The notes below the pieces were generated by a model that was not told the origin of the DNA, did no database searches, and was given only the letters and a program-made list of their open reading frames with translations. Shown here piece by piece: positions 58,897-64,000 of a DNA stretch of 64,000 bases. Location: the NCBI RefSeq assembly GCF_004011505.1, contig NZ_SAUN01000001.1, forward strand, positions 10,009,501 to 10,073,500, read 5' to 3'. Each line of letters begins with the position of its first letter. Position 1 is the first letter of the stretch. The stretch comes from Nonomuraea polychroma. Its GTDB lineage: Bacteria > Actinomycetota > Actinomycetes > Streptosporangiales > Streptosporangiaceae. The position numbers and the translations under genes were made by a program.

Positions 58897-59759
58897 CGCT
58901 GGTGTCCTTCGGCCTGCCCGTCTACAACGGCGTGGCACGGCTTGAGCCGACCGTGCGATCGGTGCTGGCCCAGGACCACGCCGATCTGGAGCTGGTGATC
59001 TGCGACAACGCCTCCACGGACGGCACCGAGGAGCTGGCCCGCTCGCTGGCCGCCGCCGACAGCCGGATCCGCTACCACCGCCATCCGCACAACATCGGGC
59101 TGGTGAACAACTTCACGTACGCGCTCAGGCTGGCGTCCGGCACGTACTTCCGCTGGGTGGGGGACGACAACTGGCTGCTGCCGTCGTACACCTCGCGCTG
59201 CCTGGAGCTGTTCGACCGCGACGAGCGGCTGGTGCTGGTCACGAGCCAGATGGAGTACACCGGTCCGGACGGGAGCAGGCAGCGCGACGGTTACGACGGC
59301 GACGCGCTGGGCTCGGACGACCCGATCGTGCGCTTCGAGGAGCTGCTCCGCCTGCTCAACGAGAGTCACCTGCTCATCGACCCGCTCTACGGGCTGCTGC
59401 GCCGCGAGCCCGCGGCCGCCATGGACCGGCGCGTGGTGCTGCACGAGGACCAGATCCTGGCCGCCAAGCTGGCCCTGGCCGGACCCTGGGGGCACATTCC
59501 CGAGGTGCTGAGCGGCAGGGGCTGGGAGAGCCAGTCGCTCTCCAGCGTCGCCAGGAAGATCGGGATAGGGCCGTGGGGCGCGAGGTTCGCCACTCTGGTG
59601 GAGTGCCGGGAGATCCTGCGCGGGCTGGGCGACTTCCCGCTGACGGCGGAGCAGCGCAGGCGGGCGCGCCGCGCGGTGCTCGGGCTGTACGTCACCCGGC
59701 ACAAGCGGACCGTGCGGCACCGCAGTCGCAAGCTCTTGAGGATGGCCCTCAATCGGTAA
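58893..59759 (+). CDS. Family 2 glycosyltransferase
   Basis: 288 aa, GT-A fold. SFGLPVYNGVARLEPTVRSV, ICDNASTDGTEELARSLAA (nucleotide-binding), FRWVGDDNWLLPSY (DXD-like) are visible; the C-terminal half is helical and basic (RKIGIGPWGARFATLVECRE). Cytoplasmic enzyme adding one sugar of the repeat unit. The last visible gene of the ATGA-coupled string that runs from the C-methyltransferase. Confidence 0.9.
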   Translation: MTLVSFGLPVYNGVARLEPTVRSVLAQDHADLELVICDNASTDGTEELARSLAAADSRIRYHRHPHNIGLVNNFTYALRLASGTYFRWVGDDNWLLPSYTSRCLELFDRDERLVLVTSQMEYTGPDGSRQRDGYDGDALGSDDPIVRFEELLRLLNESHLLIDPLYGLLRREPAAAMDRRVVLHEDQILAAKLALAGPWGHIPEVLSGRGWESQSLSSVARKIGIGPWGARFATLVECREILRGLGDFPLTAEQRRRARRAVLGLYVTRHKRTVRHRSRKLLRMALNR

Positions 59760-59841
59760 CGAGAACTGGGATTTTTCCGATTATCAGAGGCTGAACAGCA
59801 GCCGTTCGATGTGCGCGCCACGCGGTCAAGGGGGACGAAAC

Positions 59842-60831
59842 GTGGATTTTTGGAGGTCGATTCTTGACCTTGCACGGCGCAGGCTGATCGGACCACCGAT
59901 AATCGTGCTGGCGCTGGCCGTCGCGGCTGCCGCCTACCTGCTCACGCCCACGCGTTACGTGGTCACCACGTCCATGCTGCTCACGACGCCGGCGGCCGGC
60001 GGCACGCTCAACGCCGACCCCGACGTCCCCGTGGGCCTGACCAACCCGCTCCTGCAGTTCAGCGACGGGCTGCGGACCACGTCCGGCATGCTCATCCTGG
60101 CCATGAACGGGCCTGAGGTGCAACGGGACTTAGGCGTGGTGGAGGGCGGTCCCGCCGAGGTCACGATCGACGACGGCCGCTCCAACCCGGACCTGCTCGG
60201 CATCAGCGGCAACGGGCCGTTCATCTACGTGAAGGTCGACAGCGACTCCGCCACCACGGCTCGGATGATTCTGGAACGTGCCCGGCAGCGCATCAGCGCC
60301 GAGTTGGTGGAGCGGCAGCGGATGTTGCGGGCGCCCACGTCCACGCACATCTCGATCCTGGACGTGGTGCCGCCGACCGCGCCCAAGGCGGAGATCGAGG
60401 GCAAGGTGCAGATGGCCGGGGTCGGGCTCGTGCTGACGGTGGTGCTGGGATTCGGCATCGCGTACCTGGCGCAGCGGCGCGGGCTGTTCGAACGGCGCCG
60501 CGCCGCGGCGGCTGCGGCCTCAGGGGAGCCGCAGGAGGAGCCGCCCGTGGTGGACCTGAGCTCCTCCGAGCCCGAGGAGGACGGCCCGTCGGCCGAGGAG
60601 GATCCGGAGCCGAGTCAGAACGGCGCAGCGCCCGCTCCGGACCCGGGCCAGAACGGCGCAGCGCCCGCTCGGGACCCGGGCCAGAACGGCGCAGCGCCCG
60701 CTGTAGACCCGAGCCAGAACGGTGCGGCGGAGATGGAGGATTCCGGCGCGTTGCTGGTCAGCGACGACGGAATGCCGACCGGGCCCATCGAGGTCATCCG
60801 GGTCGGCGCTCCCCGGTCGTCGACCGACTAG
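59842..60831 (+). CDS. Wzz-like chain-length / copolymerase membrane protein
   Basis: 329 aa. Two transmembrane helices (about residues 18-36 and 205-226) flank a periplasmic domain (VTTSMLLTTPAAGGTLNADP, RARQRISAELVERQRMLRAP), the layout of Wzz/PCP proteins. The C-terminal cytoplasmic tail is acidic and disordered and contains 33-bp repeats (QNGAAPAxDPG). It lacks the tyrosine-kinase domain often fused to such proteins. GTG 59842 follows AGGGGGA. A homologous, shorter protein is encoded 2 kb downstream. Confidence 0.7.
   Translation: MDFWRSILDLARRRLIGPPIIVLALAVAAAAYLLTPTRYVVTTSMLLTTPAAGGTLNADPDVPVGLTNPLLQFSDGLRTTSGMLILAMNGPEVQRDLGVVEGGPAEVTIDDGRSNPDLLGISGNGPFIYVKVDSDSATTARMILERARQRISAELVERQRMLRAPTSTHISILDVVPPTAPKAEIEGKVQMAGVGLVLTVVLGFGIAYLAQRRGLFERRRAAAAAASGEPQEEPPVVDLSSSEPEEDGPSAEEDPEPSQNGAAPAPDPGQNGAAPARDPGQNGAAPAVDPSQNGAAEMEDSGALLVSDDGMPTGPIEVIRVGAPRSSTD
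60616..60729 (+). repeat. 33-bp coding tandem repeat
   Basis: Units starting CAGAACGGCGCAGCGCCCGC at 60616, 60649 and 60682, with a partial fourth at 60715, encode QNGAAPAxDPx. In-frame expansion or contraction would change only tail length. Confidence 0.85.
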
Positions 60832-61706
60832 CCCGCCTCCTGCCGTTGAACGATCTCCGAGCAGCGCTCCAGCGCCGCCTGACGCACGTCGGGCGGCGTC
60901 TTCGACTTGGCCGAGATCATCATGCCGATGGCCTCGGGGCCGAGGCCGTCGGCGAAGGCCAGCGCGGTTTCGCGGTCCATCGGGACGTCGTCCCAGCTGT
61001 TGTGGCAGATCGTGGTGTCGGAGTGCGGGTGGGTGGCCAGCACCTCGTCGACGAAGACGCCGTACAGGATGAACTCCGAGACGTGCAGTCGCGCGGTGAA
61101 GGCGTCGAACCAGGACCGGCCCGTGGTCTCGGTGATGCGCTGCTGCATGGCGCGCACGATCACGGGGTCCCAGAAGTTCAGCGAGGTCACGTAGTCGTGC
61201 AGGGGCGGCTCCGGCGCGAGCGGCAGGCCGAGCAGCTCACGGGCCACCTGGTGCCAGCGCACGTGCCTCGGCATGCCCGCGTGCACGCCGTCGTTCACCC
61301 GGTGCAGGCGCAGCTCTCCGTCGGTGGTGAAGCGCGTGGCCGTGGTGGGCCGGACGAGCACGATGTCGGAGTCGGCGATCAGCACCACGTCGGCGTCGAC
61401 GGAGCCGGCTACGGCGATCTTGATCGCCTGCTGGATCACCCAGCCCCGCACCGGGGGCCAGGGCCGCCGCAGGTTGCCCCACAGGCCGCGGGGCAGGCGC
61501 ACGTAGTGCCGGGGCACCACTTCCGGCTCGGTCAGCACCCGGCAGCGCGGGCCCTCGTACGCGGCGAAGGCGGCGCGGTCGGCGCGCGGGACGATCACGT
61601 GATGCACGGTGTCGTCCGGGGTGAACTCCAGCACCGACCGGTGCAACTCGGCGAACAGGCCGGCGTCGGGCGCGTAACTGGGCGTGATGACCGCCAAGGT
61701 GCTCAC
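60828..61706 (-). CDS. DUF6492-like / glycosyltransferase-like protein
   Basis: 292 aa. The start STLAVITPSYAPDAGLFAEL and later DADVVLIADSDIVLVRP (acidic metal site) suggest a GT-A-like fold; HNSWDDVPMDRETALAFADG follows. These features recall the DUF6492 family of actinobacterial surface-polysaccharide loci. GTG start at 61706. Transcribed against its neighbours, with a 4-bp overlap to the Wzz-like gene and a palindrome-bearing divergent region towards the second Wzz-like gene. Confidence 0.65.
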   Translation of the reverse strand: MSTLAVITPSYAPDAGLFAELHRSVLEFTPDDTVHHVIVPRADRAAFAAYEGPRCRVLTEPEVVPRHYVRLPRGLWGNLRRPWPPVRGWVIQQAIKIAVAGSVDADVVLIADSDIVLVRPTTATRFTTDGELRLHRVNDGVHAGMPRHVRWHQVARELLGLPLAPEPPLHDYVTSLNFWDPVIVRAMQQRITETTGRSWFDAFTARLHVSEFILYGVFVDEVLATHPHSDTTICHNSWDDVPMDRETALAFADGLGPEAIGMMISAKSKTPPDVRQAALERCSEIVQRQEAG

Positions 61707-61733
61707 GAAGATCTATCGCGGGACCGGTCCAAT

Positions 61734-61754
61734 CGTTACCGCCGCAGGGTAACG
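61734..61754. promoter_or_regulatory. Palindrome in a divergent promoter region
   Basis: CGTTACC and GGTAACG are perfect inverted 7-mers with a 7-bp spacer in the 97-bp gap between the divergent DUF6492-like and second Wzz-like genes. Candidate operator for both. Confidence 0.45.
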
Positions 61755-61803
61755 CGCCACACGGTTCGTCACGATTGCCTAGCGAGTTCAGGGGAGGAAG
61801 GTC

Positions 61804-62559
61804 GTGGATTTCTGGGGGGCAGTCCTCGTTCTGTTCCGGCGCTGGTATGTCACGTTCCCGATGTTCCTGCTGACGCTGGCGGCGACGTACGGCATCTACG
61901 CATCCGTGCCGACCCTGTACGTCTCCAACGCGGTGCTGGTGCTGACCATGCCCACGACCGGCGGCACGCAGCCCGCCGAGCCCGGCAAGAGGCTGGCCCA
62001 GACCAACCCCCTGCTCAACTTCGACTGGGGGCTCAACATGACGGCCACCATCCTCATCCAGGCGCTGAACACGCCGGAGACCACGGCCAGGCTGGGCGTG
62101 GTTCCAGGGGGTGAGGTGACCTACGTGGTCAGCAACGGCAACACCAACCCCGAGACGCTGGCGACCGGGCCGTTCGTGTTCATCGAGGGCAAGGGGTCCA
62201 CCCCGCAGGAAGCCGAGTCGGTCGTGCGGCGGGTCATCGCGCAGGCGGACGTGGAGCTGCTCGAGCGGCAACGCTGGCTGAACGCGCCGGTCTCCACCTA
62301 CATCCGCGCCAACGAGATGGTCCGGCCCACGGTCGCCGAGGCGCAGCGGACCAGCAAGCTGCGGGCGGCGGCCGGAGCCGGGCTGCTGGGCGGGATGTGC
62401 GCCCTGGCCTCGGCGTTCGCGACCGAGAGCGCCGCACAGGCGCTCCGCAGGCGCCGACGGCGCCACGCCGAAGAGCACCACGCCACAGTGGAGCAGTCCG
62501 GTGAACCCGCGGCGGCGCCGGACGCCGAGTCCGGCGGGCGCCTGGTGTCGCGCTCATGA
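61804..62559 (+). CDS. Second Wzz-like membrane protein
   Basis: 251 aa. It begins MDFWGAVLVLFRRWYVTFPM, like the protein at 59.8 kb (MDFWRSILDLARRR). It has one N-terminal helix, a periplasmic domain with VERQ-like helices (VELLERQRWLNAPVSTYIRA), and a second helix near residues 195-212. The short tail has no repeats. GTG 61804 follows GGGGAGGAAGG. ATGA-coupled to the ligase/polymerase gene. Paralogue of the first Wzz-like gene by the shared pattern (visible in the sequence). Confidence 0.7.
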   Translation: MDFWGAVLVLFRRWYVTFPMFLLTLAATYGIYASVPTLYVSNAVLVLTMPTTGGTQPAEPGKRLAQTNPLLNFDWGLNMTATILIQALNTPETTARLGVVPGGEVTYVVSNGNTNPETLATGPFVFIEGKGSTPQEAESVVRRVIAQADVELLERQRWLNAPVSTYIRANEMVRPTVAEAQRTSKLRAAAGAGLLGGMCALASAFATESAAQALRRRRRRHAEEHHATVEQSGEPAAAPDAESGGRLVSRS

Positions 62560-63890
62560 GCGGCGTCACGCTCCAGCGGGCCGTGCCGGTGGCAGAGCCG
62601 CACCGGGCCGACGGCGCCACGATCGCCGCCATCTTCGCGGTGATCCTCATGATGATCCCGGCCAGGCTGGTCTTCCGCGGCCTGCCGTTCTCCCTCACAC
62701 CGGCCGACGCGATCGGGCTGCTCGGCGCCCTGCTGTGGCTCTTCACGCACTTCACCACCACGCTCGGCGCGGCAAAGGGCCCCACCCCCATGCGGACCGC
62801 GCTGTTCGCCTACACGATCGCCCTGGTCGCCACCTACTTCTACGCCGCGTCGACGTACCTGCCCGGCGACGAGATGAACCTGGCCGACCGGAGCATGGTG
62901 CTGGTGGTCGCGTCGGTCGGCATCGCGCTGGTGGTGTGCGACGGCGTGCGCTCGTACGAGCGGCTGGATCTGGTGCTGAAGACGGTCGCGGTCACCGGGG
63001 CGCTGATCGGGATCGTCGGCGCGTTCCAGTTCGTGCTCCACTTCGACCTGGCCAACTACCTCACCCTGCCCGGGTTGCGGTTCACCCAGGAGGCGCCCGC
63101 CATCCTGGAGCGGGGCGGGCTGAACCGGGTGGCGGCCACCACCGGGCACCCGATCGAGTACGGCGTCGTCTGCTCGATGGTGCTGCCCCTGGCGCTGCAC
63201 TACGCCTTCCGCGAGCGGCTGCTGCGCTGGTGGCTGTGCTGCGGGCTGATCGCCGCCGGGCTGCTGTTCTCCGTGTCGCGCTCAGCGGTGCTCAGCCTGG
63301 CGGCGGTCGGGCTGGTGCTGTTCATCGGCTGGTCGAAGCAGCGCAGGCTCATAGGGCTGGGGGCGGTGGCCGGGTTCCTGGTCGCCGTCAAGATCGCCGC
63401 GCCCGGGGTGCTCGGCACCATCGTCGACCTGTTCGCCAACCTCAACAGCGACAGCAGCATCAGCTACCGCACCCACGACTACACGGTGGCGGCCCACGAG
63501 ATCGCCAAGAGCCCGTGGCTCGGCCGCGGTCTGGGCACGTGGTACGCGCCCAAACACCTGATCTTCGACAACCAGTACATCTCCTCGCTGGTCGAGACCG
63601 GTGTCCTCGGCCTGCTGGTCTTCGTCGGCCTGTTCGAGGCGGCCCTGTGGTCGGTGCTGCGGTCCCGGTACCTGTCCGCCGATCCGGAGATCCGCGACCT
63701 CTGCCTGGCGCTGACCGCCTGCCTGGTGGTCCCGCTGCTCGGCTCTGCAACGTTCGACCTGCGCTCGTTCGCCACGGTGACCGGGCTGTCGTTCCTGCTG
63801 ATGGGCGTGTCCGGCGCCGTGCTCAGGGTGACGCGAGAAGCCGCCGCCGCACCTCGGCCCACGACCGCGCCGCCAGGTCCCGCTCGCTGA
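62556..63890 (+). CDS. O-antigen ligase / polymerase-like membrane protein
   Basis: 444 aa with 10-12 membrane helices. The large loop and the RTHDYTVAAHEIAKSPWLGR, GLGTWYAPKHLIFDNQYISS region are typical of the WaaL/Wzy (O-antigen ligase superfamily) signature. LEVE... is not seen, so polymerase versus ligase cannot be decided. ATGA-coupled to the Wzz-like gene, fitting a Wzx-Wzy-Wzz system. The 3' end overlaps the convergent RmlC-like gene by 68 bp. Confidence 0.8.
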   Translation: MSGVTLQRAVPVAEPHRADGATIAAIFAVILMMIPARLVFRGLPFSLTPADAIGLLGALLWLFTHFTTTLGAAKGPTPMRTALFAYTIALVATYFYAASTYLPGDEMNLADRSMVLVVASVGIALVVCDGVRSYERLDLVLKTVAVTGALIGIVGAFQFVLHFDLANYLTLPGLRFTQEAPAILERGGLNRVAATTGHPIEYGVVCSMVLPLALHYAFRERLLRWWLCCGLIAAGLLFSVSRSAVLSLAAVGLVLFIGWSKQRRLIGLGAVAGFLVAVKIAAPGVLGTIVDLFANLNSDSSISYRTHDYTVAAHEIAKSPWLGRGLGTWYAPKHLIFDNQYISSLVETGVLGLLVFVGLFEAALWSVLRSRYLSADPEIRDLCLALTACLVVPLLGSATFDLRSFATVTGLSFLLMGVSGAVLRVTREAAAAPRPTTAPPGPAR

Positions 63891-64000
63891 TCGCGGTGAC
63901 CGGCAGCGGCCAGGCGATGGCCAGGTCCGGGTCGTCGTAGCGGACCGCGATGTCCTCCGCCGGGTCGTGCTCCCTGTCGATGCGGTAGCAGACGTCGGCC
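63823..64000 (-). CDS. Second dTDP-sugar 3,5-epimerase-like protein (truncated by window)
   Basis: Only the C-terminal ~58 codons are in the window: ADVCYRIDREHDPAEDIAVR, YDDPDLAIAWPLP, then AISERDLAARSWAEV. This is the recognisable end of the RmlC family (YxI..P.D...I.Y.DP.L.I.WP....LS.RD). It differs from the rfbC at 50.9-51.5 kb, so there are at least two family members in the locus. The start is beyond base 64000. Confidence 0.75.
   Translation of the reverse strand, partial: ADVCYRIDREHDPAEDIAVRYDDPDLAIAWPLPVTAISERDLAARSWAEVRRRLLASP

Overview
The window is GC-rich with strong third-position GC bias, long ORF shadows, many GTG starts and ATGA/GTGA stop-start overlaps. Together with the long-form RmlA, the AfsR-like STAND regulator and the menaquinone-linked complex I locus, this points to a chromosome segment of a filamentous actinomycete. 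Streptosporangiales (Nonomuraea-like) is my guess from gene flavour, not a measurement. No rRNA, tRNA, CRISPR array, integrase, transposase or complete IS was recognised.

Layout. (1) 1-12.4 kb: the 3' part of the respiratory complex I operon, nuoF (5' truncated by the window edge) through nuoN, followed 10 bp later by a polyprenyl diphosphate synthase that probably makes the menaquinone tail. (2) 12.4-14.1 kb: convergent rarD and then msrA. (3) 14.1-23.6 kb: an accessory region bracketed and subdivided by repeated copies of the 3' end of msrA (four clear copies near 13986, 15634, 20988 and 23404, plus short partial copies near 16630 and 23531). Between them lie two toxin-antitoxin modules, remnants of at least two more, a secreted protein, luciferase-monooxygenase and arginase remnants, two membrane-anchored propeller proteins (one with a sigma-factor-like N terminus), a mini-GntR regulator and a polytopic membrane protein. 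This looks like serial insertion at the msrA 3' end.

(4) 23.6-37.2 kb: ordinary lineage-specific chromosome: GNAT, STAND/TPR regulator, AhpD-like and DUF1801-like proteins, acetoacetate-decarboxylase-like protein, a NarL-type two-component system, LysR with a divergent epimerase/aldo-keto reductase pair, a secreted propeller protein and an AAA ATPase. (5) 37.6-46.3 kb: a large polysaccharide/glycosyltransferase-like protein, then small regulatory units. A TetR-SRPBCC-DUF4166 operon has two matching palindromes at its promoter. A DMT exporter/GntR operon has a perfect FCD-type palindrome.

(6) 46.6-64 kb: a cell-surface polysaccharide locus. A polyprenyl-phosphate sugar transferase primes the lipid carrier. 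RmlA, RmlB, RmlD and RmlC make dTDP-deoxysugars. A C-methyltransferase, a cytidylyltransferase, a PIG-L deacetylase, an SDR, a DUF4910 protein and a novel duplicated Cys-rich protein form one coupled cassette. A flippase, a GT2 glycosyltransferase, two Wzz-like proteins, a DUF6492-like protein and an O-antigen ligase/polymerase-like protein handle export and assembly. A second RmlC-like gene runs off the right edge.
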